A model generated the notes under the pieces. That model was not told the DNA's origin and ran no database searches. It worked only from the letters and a program-made list of their open reading frames with translations. A DNA stretch of 64,000 nucleotides from Phycisphaerales bacterium (GTDB lineage Bacteria; Planctomycetota; Phycisphaerae; UBA1845; UTPLA1): positions 1,922,001 through 1,986,000 of the forward strand of contig JACKHI010000001.1 in assembly GCA_020639075.1 (NCBI GenBank), read 5' to 3'. Both the position numbers and the translations under genes were made by a program. Below, piece after piece: positions 1-9,162 of the stretch (its first letter is position 1; each line of letters begins with the position of its first letter).

Positions 1-168
1 CTCGGCCGGCAGGACGCCAGCGGATTCTCAGAACTGATCAATAAAGTCATTGCAGACGGAACATTGGATATTCGCATGAGACAGCGATACCAACACCGTC
101 TCGCCACCGATCGCGAACCCATCTACTACGTCGCATTCGCTGGTCGCAAACGCGCCGATATCCACTGA
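1..168 (+). CDS. C-terminal end of an unrecognised protein (5' truncated by window edge)
   Basis: Frame 1 is open from the first base to a TGA at 166-168 and gives 55 residues, ending in AGRKRADIH. The piece is charged, with no membrane segment and no motif I can name, so I give no function. The neighbouring PilT-like gene converges on it, and the 113 bases between the two stops hold nothing I can identify. Length and start cannot be judged because the gene begins outside the window. Confidence 0.55.
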   Translation, partial: LGRQDASGFSELINKVIADGTLDIRMRQRYQHRLATDREPIYYVAFAGRKRADIH

Positions 169-281
169 TAGAGGTTGCGGCGTCGATTACCCATGAGCAT
201 TCATTTACGCGCGATCGACCTCACGACGCATTGGCTTCGCGAGGGCGATCCGCGATTCCCGGCAGGCCGACCAATTCGACT

Positions 282-1313
282 CTACCGATAATTCTCCGCG
301 ACCTGCTGATAGACGGTGTCCGAGATGACGCCCTCGTCTTTCATCTGGTCGAGCGACGCCTTCATCGTTCGCATTCCCCATCGCTGTCCCGTCGTGATGG
401 AGTTGCGCAAATGGAACGTGTCCCGCTTTCGCATCACGTTCCGAACCGCGTCGTTGGCGACGAGGATCTCCGTCGCGATGCGCTTGCCGCCGCTCGTCGT
501 CGGAAGCAACTCCTGATGAATCACCCCCAATAGAGACTCCGCGAGCAATGTGCGAATGTGTCCGTCCGATCCGTCGGGCGCGTACGACAGCAATCGCTCG
601 ATGATCTTGTCGATCGAGATGATGTGCAGCGTCGACATCACGAGCACGCCCGTCTCGGCCGCCGTCAGCGCCGTCTTGATCGTGTCATAGTCGCGCATTT
701 CGCCGACCGATATCACGTCCGGATCCTGTCGCAGCGCCGCCCTCAGGCCCCGACTGAAACCCGACGTATCCTTGCCGACCTCACGCTGCCGGACGATGGA
801 GTTCTTGTTCGTGTGCACGTATTCGATCGGGTCCTCGATCGTCACGATGTGTTTCCGGGCGTTGCGGTTGATCGAGTCGATCATCGCCGACATCGTCGTC
901 GTCTTCCCCTGGCTCGTGCTGCCTGTCAGCAGAATCAGCCCCTTCCGCGCCAACGTCAGTTGGCTGACGATCGGCGGTAACTGGAGGGCCTCGAGCGCCA
1001 TCGGCTCGCTCGGCAGCAGGCGGATCACAGCGCCGACGGCGCCGTCGTTGTAGCAGATATTGACGCGATGGCGATTCCGTTCGTTGTCCGCGAACATGAA
1101 GTCGTAGTCGAGATCCGCCTCGAACTGCGCCACTTGCTCCGGCGTCAGCAGCGAATACGCCAGCTCCCGGCTCAACTCCCTGCTCAGTTTTTCCTTGGTC
1201 ACCGGAACCAGCTCGCGCTCGATGCGAAACAGGACCGGCGCGCCGGCGATCAGATGAACGTCCGCCGCGCGTCGCTGCCGTGCCAGGATCAAAACGTCGT
1301 GAATACTCTTCAT
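282..1313 (-). CDS. pilT: PilT-like type IV pilus retraction ATPase
   Basis: Secretion-type hexameric ATPase of the PilT/PilU group, expected at the cytoplasmic base of a type IV pilus, where ATP hydrolysis drives filament disassembly (family knowledge). Visible motifs: Walker A GSTSQGKTTT at residues 131-140, Asp box VTIEDPIEYVH about 157-167, Walker B VISVGEMRD about 200-208 and His box STLH ending at H230. The P-loop differs from the usual PilT GPTGSGKSTT but keeps G-x4-GK-[ST]. The His box reads STLHIIS rather than STLHTNS. I prefer the ATG at 1313 (MKSIHDVLILARQ) over the in-frame ATG at 1385, because typical PilT proteins begin here. No other pilus gene is in the window, so PilT versus PilU is open. 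Confidence 0.85.
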   Translation of the reverse strand: MKSIHDVLILARQRRAADVHLIAGAPVLFRIERELVPVTKEKLSRELSRELAYSLLTPEQVAQFEADLDYDFMFADNERNRHRVNICYNDGAVGAVIRLLPSEPMALEALQLPPIVSQLTLARKGLILLTGSTSQGKTTTMSAMIDSINRNARKHIVTIEDPIEYVHTNKNSIVRQREVGKDTSGFSRGLRAALRQDPDVISVGEMRDYDTIKTALTAAETGVLVMSTLHIISIDKIIERLLSYAPDGSDGHIRTLLAESLLGVIHQELLPTTSGGKRIATEILVANDAVRNVMRKRDTFHLRNSITTGQRWGMRTMKASLDQMKDEGVISDTVYQQVAENYR

Positions 1314-1424
1314 GCCGTCACTCTCAATACACAATGGGCGAGACGACAGCAGCGCCGAACCACGGCGCGCCGCCGCTTCGCCCATTATGACGGATCGTTC
1401 ACCTCAAGGGGAAGTCACGCGATG

Positions 1425-1907
1425 CTATTTCATTTTCTTGAATTCAACACGCTGGCGCCGCTTGAGGCTGTCCGAGGCTTCGAACTCGAACTTGTAGCGC
1501 GTCGGTTCATCCGTGTCGGGCGTGTAAATCAGTGTGTACGACTCACCGACTTTAGCGCTCGTCTTGATCCAGAAATCCGGCGAACCGCCCACTTTCATGT
1601 CGTCCACAAGCAAACTGCTGCCCATCGTGCTCATTGTGCCCTTGTCGCCAGAAGTGCTCGTCAGCTCCCAATGGCGCCTTGCCCAGTCCGTCGGCGGCGC
1701 CTTCTTCGGCAGTCCTCCCTCAGGAGGAATTTCCGGCTTCTGCATCAGCAGCGGAATGCAGATGTTCACTTCCATCGCGCCCTCATGAGGATCACCAAAC
1801 GCCAAGTAGATTGTCGGCCCCGGATCCTCGCTCATCTTGCCCTGCATATACACGAGAACGCCAGCCCCGATCACAACGACGACGAATAGTCCGATGATAC
1901 CCTTCAT
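1425..1907 (-). CDS. Small membrane-anchored exported protein, function unknown
   Basis: 160 residues from the ATG at 1907, which has a strong upstream ribosome site (GAAGGAAGGAAC on the minus strand). Residues 3-20 (GIIGLFVVVVIGAGVLVY) form one hydrophobic anchor; the rest is soluble, probably outside the cytoplasmic membrane. The C-terminal half (SYTLIYTPDTDEPTRYKFEF) looks beta-rich. I do not recognise a family. The frame stays open upstream to 2090, but that extension lacks a ribosome site and would bury the anchor. Transcription may be shared with the kinase upstream on the same strand, though nearly 480 bases separate them. Confidence 0.6.
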   Translation of the reverse strand: MKGIIGLFVVVVIGAGVLVYMQGKMSEDPGPTIYLAFGDPHEGAMEVNICIPLLMQKPEIPPEGGLPKKAPPTDWARRHWELTSTSGDKGTMSTMGSSLLVDDMKVGGSPDFWIKTSAKVGESYTLIYTPDTDEPTRYKFEFEASDSLKRRQRVEFKKMK

Positions 1908-2385
1908 GATCAAGTTCCTTCCTTCAAGATTTGACCAAGTCACCCGAGAAACTGGGCGGAATGACGCCCCGCCCAAGAACGAATGGTATTTTAATGCGGT
2001 CGGACCGCGGCCGAAACCCCGCAAACCCGCCTTCAGAAACGCCCGAATCGCTCCGCGATTCATCGGCCTCGCAGGTTTCGAAAACAGCATGACGCGAGGC
2101 AGGCCGGTGCGTGTGGTCTGCCGTCAGATCGCAACGCCGCCGATCAACTCGATTCGTGATGGCGAAAGAAATGTTCAGACAGATCCGCGGAATTCGCCAT
2201 TAGAAAACAGGCGGCAAATTCGACAGAACGTCGAACTGCCGGCATTCCGCAAAGCTCCGGCAAGGCGGAATTCCCATGCGTCCGCTTCAGCGAATCCCAA
2301 ATTCGGAATGCGGCGCATCGAGCACTCGCGACCCACGATAGTCGTTTTCAGCGATTGCGACGCTCGGAAGTGATTCGGCTCGCCG
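1908..2385. other. Intergenic stretch, no gene seen
   Basis: 478 bases between the histidine kinase stop and the small anchored protein. Open frames crossing it are low-quality and lack ribosome sites. One imperfect inverted repeat lies near 2240-2272 (ggcattccgc against gcggaattcc), a possible terminator for the kinase but without a T run. The purine-rich ribosome site of the downstream gene lies at the 1908-1925 edge. Confidence 0.5.
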
Positions 2386-4467
2386 TCAAATGTGTACGTG
2401 CTGTGCCGGCGAGGGTTCCTGCGGACCCAGCCATTGCCGAATCCGAGAGACGAGCAACTTGCGATCGACCGGCTTGGAAAGGTAATCGTCGCAGCCGACG
2501 CCGATGCAGCGCGCCCTGTCATTCGACATTGCGTGCGCCGTCAGGGCGATGATCGGCAGAGTGAATTCCTTGTCGCGTAGCGTGCGCGTCGCCAGGTATC
2601 CGTCCATCACCGGCATCTGCATATCCATCAGCACGATATCTGGCAGTGCATTTCGCTCCCGGCGGCTCACCAACTGGTCCACCGCTTCCGCCCCATTCGA
2701 TACGACTTCGACGCAAGCGCCTGCGTTCACGAGTAGTCGCCGATACAAACGCTGATTGTCGATGCCGTCTTCCACCAATAGGACGTGGCAGCCTTCGAGT
2801 CGATCGGTGCCGCCGTCCGAAGCCAACGTCGATTCCGACGTCTTCGCGTCAGTCTGTCGACCAGTCGTCGGGTTGATCGACGATCGCATTGGAATCGTGA
2901 AACTGAACTCACTCCCTTGGCCGACGAGTCCCGACGCCCGGATTTCACCGCCGAGCAGCTTCACCAGCCGCGCACAGACACTCAACCCCAGGCCCGTTCC
3001 GCCGAATCGACGCGACATACTCGTATCCGCCTGGGAGAATGGCTCGAAGAGTTCGCCGACTCGAGCCGGATCGATGCCGATTCCCGAATCCGCGACAGCG
3101 AATTCCAGAAAGGACTCACCAGCCTCAACGACCCGGCGCAGAGTCAACGTCACATGGCCGACCTCAGTGAACTTCAGCGCGTTGTCAATGAGGTTCTCGA
3201 GTATCTGGCGCAATCGCGAGGCGTCCGTTTCGATGGTCGACGGTATCTCCTCCTGACACTTCAGTTGAAGGACGAGTCCCTTCTTCGAGGCTCGTTCACG
3301 CATCGGCGCCAACACGCCCTCAACAAGCTCCATCGGCGAGAATCGAGAGAACTCCTGTTCCAGCTTTCCCGCCTCCAGCTTGGCGAAGTCGAGAATGTCG
3401 TCGATCAGTTGAAGGAGTTGGTGGCCGTTTCGACAGATCGAATCCAAGGCCTCTCCGACGTCGCCGTCGGGTTCGCGGATCTTCTCCGACAAGACGGAGA
3501 TATATCCGAGTATCGCCGTCATCGGCGTGCGAATCTCGTGGCTCATGTTTGCCACAAATTGCGTCTTAGCCTCCGATGCGCTTTGTGCCTGGTCAATGGC
3601 GATCATCAGGCGACGATTGATGTCCTCCAGGTCCCGTTCCGCCTTCTTCTTCGGCGTCGTGTCGTGGGCGACGACCGATGCGCCAACGACGTCGCCGTCC
3701 GCGTCGCGAATGGGCGACAGATTGACGATGACCGACACCGCAGCGCCGTCCCGTCGTAGCCACGACATCTCGCTTCCCATGACCGACTCGCCGCGCTCCA
3801 CACGCGCCCGCGCCTCAGTCACACATATCCGCTGATCGATTGGAATGATGGTCGAGAACGGCCGGCCGATCATCTCGCTCGCGGTGTATCCACACAGTCT
3901 CTCGGCGCCGCCGTTCCAACTGGACAAAGTCCCGTCGAGCGTCAGACCAATGATCGCGTCGTTTGACGATTCGACGATCGCCGAAATCAGCTGCACCGAT
4001 TCGTCGTACCGCCTTCGGTCCGTCAGGTCCTGAATGATCCCCGTAAAGAAGTGCCGGCCGTCCAGTTCCGATTCTCCGATCGAAAGGCGCATCGGAAACC
4101 GCTCACCGGATTTTCGCACGCCCTCAACGTCTCGGCCGATTCCGATGATTCGCGCCTTGCCGGTCTTCAGATACTGACGAATGTAATCGTCGTGCTTCTC
4201 TCGATCGGGAGAAGGCACGAGCATCGACACGTTGCGACCGATGAGTTCTTCCTTCGAGTACTCGAACATCCGCACTGCCGATGGATTGATGGATTCGATC
4301 AGACCGCATTCGTCAATCGTGATGATCGCATCGACGGCATTCTCGACGATGGCACGGTATCGCGTGTCGCTGGACGCCAGGCGCTGCTGTGTTGCATTCA
4401 GCGCCGCCAATGCGCGCTGCAATGACACCGCCTCGGTCCCGTCGATTTTCCCTTGCTCGTCTGTCAT
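2386..4467 (-). CDS. PAS-PAS hybrid sensor histidine kinase with C-terminal receiver
   Basis: 693-residue cytoplasmic sensor kinase with no membrane segments. Order: short N-terminal helix, PAS domain about 35-150, second PAS about 155-272, coiled linker, HisKA with phospho-His H310 in SHEIRTP, HATPase_c (N box ENLIDNALKF about 424-433, G1 ADSGIGI about 459-465, G2 GGTGLGLS about 489-496), then a receiver about 560-685. The receiver keeps its acidic pair E566/D567, phospho-acceptor D615 in VLMDMQMP and the conserved Lys in LSKPVD. Intact residues predict His-to-Asp phosphorelay inside one protein. No cognate Hpt or output regulator is adjacent, so the pathway is unknown. PAS ligands cannot be read from sequence. 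Confidence 0.9.
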   Translation of the reverse strand: MTDEQGKIDGTEAVSLQRALAALNATQQRLASSDTRYRAIVENAVDAIITIDECGLIESINPSAVRMFEYSKEELIGRNVSMLVPSPDREKHDDYIRQYLKTGKARIIGIGRDVEGVRKSGERFPMRLSIGESELDGRHFFTGIIQDLTDRRRYDESVQLISAIVESSNDAIIGLTLDGTLSSWNGGAERLCGYTASEMIGRPFSTIIPIDQRICVTEARARVERGESVMGSEMSWLRRDGAAVSVIVNLSPIRDADGDVVGASVVAHDTTPKKKAERDLEDINRRLMIAIDQAQSASEAKTQFVANMSHEIRTPMTAILGYISVLSEKIREPDGDVGEALDSICRNGHQLLQLIDDILDFAKLEAGKLEQEFSRFSPMELVEGVLAPMRERASKKGLVLQLKCQEEIPSTIETDASRLRQILENLIDNALKFTEVGHVTLTLRRVVEAGESFLEFAVADSGIGIDPARVGELFEPFSQADTSMSRRFGGTGLGLSVCARLVKLLGGEIRASGLVGQGSEFSFTIPMRSSINPTTGRQTDAKTSESTLASDGGTDRLEGCHVLLVEDGIDNQRLYRRLLVNAGACVEVVSNGAEAVDQLVSRRERNALPDIVLMDMQMPVMDGYLATRTLRDKEFTLPIIALTAHAMSNDRARCIGVGCDDYLSKPVDRKLLVSRIRQWLGPQEPSPAQHVHI

Positions 4468-4976
4468 TTGCTACCCGTGCCCAACTGGACATCGGATAAC
4501 ACGACAGGACGATTTACCTCCGGGAAACTAGACCAGACTGCCAACTGCGTAGGAAATCGCGGAATTGCGTATCCAGTTCTTGTCTCCGTAATGTCCGCCA
4601 CCGCCGAACGCGGATCTACGGATTAACACCCCGCGAATCCCAAGCGAGCCAATTCAAGACAAGCGATGTAGCATTGCAGACTGCCACTGACTAGGCATTT
4701 TGCCACCGGGCTACGCCATTTCCAATTCCACAGCATGCCATCCCGCATCAATTATTTAGGGAAAAGTCCTCTCTGGACTGACAGAATCTGGCACTCATCC
4801 CCGTCGCTTGTCTACCGGCAGCGCCCGTCGCGACCCTATGGACTACGCAATGCGCACTCGAAACTCCCAATAACCAAGCCCCCGGTTTCGCTGAAACTTG
4901 CGTCACTTGAATCACAGTGTCCCGGAACCGCGCCTTCGGTCCGCGGACGAACTCCCCCAATAGATTCACATCGGGT
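4468..4976. other. Intergenic stretch, no gene seen
   Basis: 509 bases between two minus-strand genes. A plus-strand frame at 4735-5049 has no ribosome site and an amino-acid mix unlike a folded protein. I see no strong hairpin, T run or promoter hexamer pair. It presumably holds the promoter of the kinase (4468 side) and the end of the epimerase transcript. Confidence 0.5.
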
Positions 4977-6146
4977 TCATTCGAACATGGCGATTGGCTC
5001 GCCCCGCAGAATGCTGCAGATTCGCGCCGATGCGAGACCATCCCCGTAGGGATTGCTGATTCCATGGAGGCCCGCACGAAATGACGGGGTAGTCACACGA
5101 CGAATCGCCTCGCCGATCGCTGCAGGTTCGAATGCCACGTCGACGACATTTGCCGGCCGGATGCGCCCGCCCTGGCGATTACCGATGTTGACCACGGGCA
5201 GATCGAAGCTGGCGGCTTCGATCATGCCGCTGCTCGAATTGCCGACCATCGCCCAGGCGTGCGCCATGCAACTGTAGAACACCTCCGGCGGCACGGACGC
5301 AACGTGTACAGCACTGTCCCGCAATTCGGCAACAGACGCCAGCGCCGCCCCAACAGCGACGCTGCCTACGTCCGCGTTCACGCCGACCACGAGCACTTGC
5401 TTGTCAACTTCGCGGAGCGCATCGGCGACGATGCGTCCCTGCACGTCAGCGGAAAGGGGCCCCAGCGTTTCCGGATGGAACAGCACGAGCAGCGTCGGTC
5501 TGGACAGATCGAGACCGACCGCTCGACTCGTCGCCACGACCGACATCGGCGCGTGCGCCTGAATTGCGTCAATCGCCAAGGCGCCCACGCAAAACACGCG
5601 AGATGCGTCGACGCCCATCGACCGGATCCGCGACGCATACGCCGGCATCGCGGCAAAATGCAAAGCGGATAACATCGACATCGCATCTCGGCATTGGTCG
5701 TCGTACGCCCCTGCCGTTCGCTCCCCGCCGTGCAGGTGCGCGATCGGGACTCGCGCCGCCGTCGCACTCATCGCCGCCGCCAACATCTCCAGCCGATCGC
5801 CAAGCACAAATACCAATTCGGGCCGCACTGCGTCAATCGCGCGGGCAAACGCGCCCATGGCCTCGCCCGCCGCAGACGCAACGCCCGCCGCAGTCCCATC
5901 GCCCGTCGCATGAGCGACTGGCACGACGCGAAGTCCGTCAATTGCACGAAGTTCGTTGATCGTGGCGCCGGCGCGCGAACTCAGATGCGTGCCGCCGGCA
6001 AGGCAGGTTGTCTCGTACCCGCCGGCGATCAGGGCGTGCCATAGCGATCGATAGATGCCGGAATCCGCCCGACTCGTTGAAATGCACGCCACGCGACGGA
6101 TGGCGGTAAGGGGAACGCCGTTTAAGTGGATCGGGGCAATTGACAT
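4977..6146 (-). CDS. UDP-N-acetylglucosamine 2-epimerase, NeuC/LegG (hydrolysing) type
   Basis: 389 residues of the GT-B-fold UDP-sugar 2-epimerase family. Hydrolysing members release ManNAc-type sugars for sialic or legionaminic acid synthesis (family knowledge). Visible signatures: GDRLEMLAAA about 117-126, HLHGGERTAGAYDDQCRDA about 140-158 (NeuC normally HIHGGExTxGAxDExxRHA, so R is kept but E and H are replaced by Q and D), VGNSSSGMIEA about 307-317, NIGNRQGGR about 326-334 and a late NPYGDG. No NeuB, NeuA or nonulosonate gene is nearby, so the final product is unknown. The start carries an unusual ten-residue extension (MSIAPIHLNG) before the usual first beta-strand. Confidence 0.8.
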   Translation of the reverse strand: MSIAPIHLNGVPLTAIRRVACISTSRADSGIYRSLWHALIAGGYETTCLAGGTHLSSRAGATINELRAIDGLRVVPVAHATGDGTAAGVASAAGEAMGAFARAIDAVRPELVFVLGDRLEMLAAAMSATAARVPIAHLHGGERTAGAYDDQCRDAMSMLSALHFAAMPAYASRIRSMGVDASRVFCVGALAIDAIQAHAPMSVVATSRAVGLDLSRPTLLVLFHPETLGPLSADVQGRIVADALREVDKQVLVVGVNADVGSVAVGAALASVAELRDSAVHVASVPPEVFYSCMAHAWAMVGNSSSGMIEAASFDLPVVNIGNRQGGRIRPANVVDVAFEPAAIGEAIRRVTTPSFRAGLHGISNPYGDGLASARICSILRGEPIAMFE

Positions 6147-6170
6147 GATTGGGCGGCTGCAACCGCCGGA

Positions 6171-7373
6171 TCATTCGGCCTGGAGCTTCGCCGGCGGTGC
6201 GTCGGGATTGTCAGCGAGTTCCTCAAGTCGGCCAATCTGCTCGCGCAGCACCTGTGCCTGCGGCGATTGCGGAAAGTCCCGGATGACTTTCTTTGCCAGA
6301 TCGACGGCCTCAATATATCGACCTTGCCGGGCGTACTCCATGATCTGTCCTTCGAGCCGCTGCCTGACTTCAATTTCCGCGTTCATCTCGAGCGTGGGCA
6401 ACTGCATCTGCAGGGCGTCGGACTCTTCGCAATTCGGAAATCTCTGCTGGAACGTATGGGCTGCCGTCAGGGCCTCTTCCCATCGGCGCCGCGTCACGAA
6501 GCGCTGCACTTCCGCGTACATTCGGCGGCGTTGCTCGTCCTGAAACTGACGATGGTCTCTCTCGATTCTCAGCAACAACTGCCGGGCTTCGGCGGAATCC
6601 GGATGCCGCTGACGCAGCTGCTCCGCCATTTCCCGGGCACGGCCCCATGCGGAAATACTGATCAAGTCGCTGATCTGCTGCTTGCACGAAGCGACATCCT
6701 CGCTTTCATGCTGCTCGCGCGTCATCTCGACCTGAGAGAGCAACGACTTTGATCGGGCATCGTCCGGGTACTTTCGGGCAATCTGCTCGGCAAGCTCTCG
6801 CGCCGTTGCGAATTCACCCTGGGCCGTTCGATCTCGAATCTTCCCGGTGACAGCTTCGAACTCGGCTTCGGCGACGCGCTGCCGCTTTTCCATTCGCTGA
6901 TCGCTCGTCAGCAACGACGTATCGCGAATGTCCTCGAGCACGCCCAGCAACTCTCGCCACGGCACTTGCTCCTGAGCCGACACGCCGTCCACAGGCTCAG
7001 AGACCGACGGCGTCGCCGCCCCCACGAGTTTCGTGGGGTCTTTGCTCGCGTAATACGCCTCCGTCTGCTCGTACTGATATCGCTCGATACGCGAAAATGA
7101 CGCGTGCAGATCCCGAAGAACGCGCAACAACGCCGACAGGCCGACCAGCAGCCCGCTGCAGACAATCCCCACAATAACGAAAGTCAGGTAATCCGCGAAT
7201 TGCGCAATGACGCGCAGCGTTTCGTTGTTCGCAAGCGCTGTGCGACCCATCATCTGGATCGCGCCGGTCAATACGACCAGGATCAGAACCACCGTCCCCA
7301 TCGTGCGCAACCAGAATACGGTCGCCGCCTTCTGCGGATCGGGTGGCGGAGTTGGCTGAGGCAGATCGCTCAT
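6171..7373 (-). CDS. Membrane-anchored TPR-like repeat protein
   Basis: 400 residues from the ATG at 7373. Two membrane segments lie near the N-terminus (about 25-45, TMGTVVLILVVLTGAIQMMG, and about 62-88, YLTFVIVGIVCSGLLVGLSA). A long helical region with repeated pattern follows: ATARELAEQIARKYPDD, GRAREMAEQLRQRHPDS, EEALTAAHTFQQRFPNC and YIEAVDLAKKVIRDFPQS. These are degenerate tetratricopeptide units, probably a protein-binding scaffold in the cytoplasm. Only 24 bases separate its stop from the epimerase start at 6146, so the two may be cotranscribed. The function is not recognised. Confidence 0.75.
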   Translation of the reverse strand: MSDLPQPTPPPDPQKAATVFWLRTMGTVVLILVVLTGAIQMMGRTALANNETLRVIAQFADYLTFVIVGIVCSGLLVGLSALLRVLRDLHASFSRIERYQYEQTEAYYASKDPTKLVGAATPSVSEPVDGVSAQEQVPWRELLGVLEDIRDTSLLTSDQRMEKRQRVAEAEFEAVTGKIRDRTAQGEFATARELAEQIARKYPDDARSKSLLSQVEMTREQHESEDVASCKQQISDLISISAWGRAREMAEQLRQRHPDSAEARQLLLRIERDHRQFQDEQRRRMYAEVQRFVTRRRWEEALTAAHTFQQRFPNCEESDALQMQLPTLEMNAEIEVRQRLEGQIMEYARQGRYIEAVDLAKKVIRDFPQSPQAQVLREQIGRLEELADNPDAPPAKLQAE

Positions 7374-7578
7374 AGTTTACGCCGAGAACCCACAAAACCC
7401 GGTGTCGGAAAGAAGCAACGGCAGGCATTCAGAATGCGGTCAGGCCGCCTCCGAACTACTTCATTATTAGCCGCATTTCCGCTCGCAATCAAGACTCTCG
7501 TCGTCCGCATCGAGTTCGCCCGCGCCGAGCTTTCGCCGGCGTGCACCATACGGACACGTCCGGTACGATTCTCACGAA

Positions 7579-8871
7579 ATGGAGCGTCCCGAAACAATCC
7601 GCCTGACAGCTCGATCGACGCCGATCGACGCCCTGGTTCGCCTGCCCGGCAGCAAGAGCCTGACCAATCGGGCGTTGCTGCTGGCTGCGCTCGCAAACGG
7701 AGAATCTCGACTCGACGGAGTTCTTCTCGCCGACGACACGCGACTCATGATCGACGCCATCCGCAGTCTCGGCGTCCCAATCCGAATCGACGAATCCAGG
7801 CGCAACGCCGTCGTCACAGGCTGCGCCGGTCGCTGGCCGAATGCCGAGGCCAATCTCTTCTGCGGCAACGCCGGAACCGTCCTGCGATTTCTGACGGCGG
7901 CGTGCACCATCGACAATGGGCATTATCGCCTCGACGGCGTACAACGAATGCGCGAGCGGCCGATCGATGAACTGGTGGATTGCCTCCGGGATCTCGGCGC
8001 ACAAATCGGCTACGAAGTTCGACAAGGCTATTGCCCGTTGACGATTCATGCGACCGGCCTCCGCGGCGGTGGGATCGAACGCAGTTCGACAGTGTCCAGC
8101 CAATACGTTTCAGCTCTCCTCATGGCCGGCGCCCTCGCGTCCAATGATGTCATGATCGGATTCGACCAACCTTTGCCCAGCCGTCCGTATGTCGCAATGA
8201 CGATGCAAGTCATGCACGCGTTCGACGTCGGCGCTGTGGATCGCGATTTGATGCGCTTCATCGTGCCGGGCCGGCAGACCTATCGCGCGACGAATTACGC
8301 AGTCGAACCCGACGCCAGCGCCGCCTCGTACTTTTTTGCCGCCGCCGCCGTCACGGGCGGTCGCGTGACAGTCGACGGACTTGGCGCCGACAGCTGTCAG
8401 GGCGACGTTGGTTTCGTCCGCGTGCTGGAGCAAATGGGGTGTTCAGTTGACCAGGATGCCTGCCAAACGACCGTCAAAGGCCCAGCTGCCGGCCGCCTGC
8501 ACGGCGTCGACGTCGACCTGGGCGACATGCCGGACGTCGCACAAACGCTCGCAGTGATTGCCGCGTTCGCGGATGGCCCGACACACATTCGAAACGTCGG
8601 AAACCTGCGCATCAAGGAGACCGATCGGCTCGCCGCGCTCGCGTCGGAACTCGGCGCGATGCAAGTCGACACCGAGACTCGCGACGACGGGATTTCGATC
8701 ATTCCGAACGTCACGCCGAAAGCCGCGCGGATACGGACGTACAACGACCATCGGATGGCGATGAGCTTTGCGGTGGCAGGCCTGAGACTGGATGGCATGG
8801 AGATCGAAAATCCGTCCTGCGTCAACAAAACGTTTCCCGACTTCTTCAATGTGTGGAACGATCTGAAATGA
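7579..8871 (+). CDS. aroA: 3-phosphoshikimate 1-carboxyvinyltransferase (EPSP synthase)
   Basis: Catalyses transfer of enolpyruvyl from PEP to shikimate 3-phosphate, the sixth step of the shikimate pathway. The 430 residues match the family length. Visible signatures: PGSKSLTNRALLLAAL about 24-39, GNAGTVLRFLTAAC about 96-109 (PEP-loop region), RIKETDRLAAL about 342-352 and DHRMAMSFAVAGL about 391-403. The Asn-Ala-Gly-Thr-Val loop departs slightly from the common NAGTAxR but keeps the Arg. It is the first plus-strand gene after the divergent TPR protein, with 205 bases between starts for promoters. No other aro genes are adjacent. Confidence 0.95.
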   Translation: MERPETIRLTARSTPIDALVRLPGSKSLTNRALLLAALANGESRLDGVLLADDTRLMIDAIRSLGVPIRIDESRRNAVVTGCAGRWPNAEANLFCGNAGTVLRFLTAACTIDNGHYRLDGVQRMRERPIDELVDCLRDLGAQIGYEVRQGYCPLTIHATGLRGGGIERSSTVSSQYVSALLMAGALASNDVMIGFDQPLPSRPYVAMTMQVMHAFDVGAVDRDLMRFIVPGRQTYRATNYAVEPDASAASYFFAAAAVTGGRVTVDGLGADSCQGDVGFVRVLEQMGCSVDQDACQTTVKGPAAGRLHGVDVDLGDMPDVAQTLAVIAAFADGPTHIRNVGNLRIKETDRLAALASELGAMQVDTETRDDGISIIPNVTPKAARIRTYNDHRMAMSFAVAGLRLDGMEIENPSCVNKTFPDFFNVWNDLK

Positions 8872-8937
8872 GATCAGTGCGATAACGCGATTTCGATTAC
8901 CGCCGACGCGGAATTGCGCAAGAAAAAAGGCACAACA

Positions 8938-9068
8938 AGCGACGGAGCGGCAACCCTACCGGTATTTACTGCCATCATAGCAGATGCACGCACGGGTGCT
9001 CGTAAGTCGGGTTGCGGGGCCCTCAAGTTAAACAAGAGGTCGTTGCCCCGCTCAGCGCTCCTGTCGCT
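8938..9068. ncRNA. Candidate structured RNA element, unassigned family
   Basis: The 290 bases between aroA and the HEAT-repeat gene contain a nested set of complementary arms. P1: 8938-8949 with 9056-9068, 12 pairs and one bulged T. P2: 8950-8956 with 9009-9015, 7 perfect pairs stacked directly on P1. P2 encloses small hairpins 8969-8972/8980-8983 and 8986-8989/8996-8999. P3: 9016-9019 with 9046-9049, continued by 9021-9024 with 9036-9039. This is a closed three-way junction. Strand is undecided: a plus-strand terminator follows at 9109-9129, but on the minus strand a TATAGT lies at 9086-9081 just before P1 and a run of six T follows (8932-8927). I could not match it to tmRNA, SRP, 6S, RNase P or a riboswitch class I know. 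Confidence 0.4.
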
Positions 9069-9108
9069 CAATGCGCCTACACTATACTTACACGATGGAT
9101 TTGCGAAT

Positions 9109-9129
9109 GCAAACAGATTTGCGTTTTTT
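9109..9129 (+). terminator. Probable intrinsic terminator after aroA / candidate RNA
   Basis: GCAAA-CAGA-TTTGC hairpin (9109-9122) followed by G and six T. The stem is short (5 bp), but the T run is clean and the element sits between convergent genes (aroA forward, HEAT-repeat protein reverse). Confidence 0.5.
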
Positions 9130-9162
9130 CGATGCGAACAGCAGATAATGCGCGGCCTGCGA

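Noticed and set aside
4735..5049. 104-residue plus-strand frame
   Set aside because: No ribosome site, overlaps the end of the epimerase gene, composition not protein-like.
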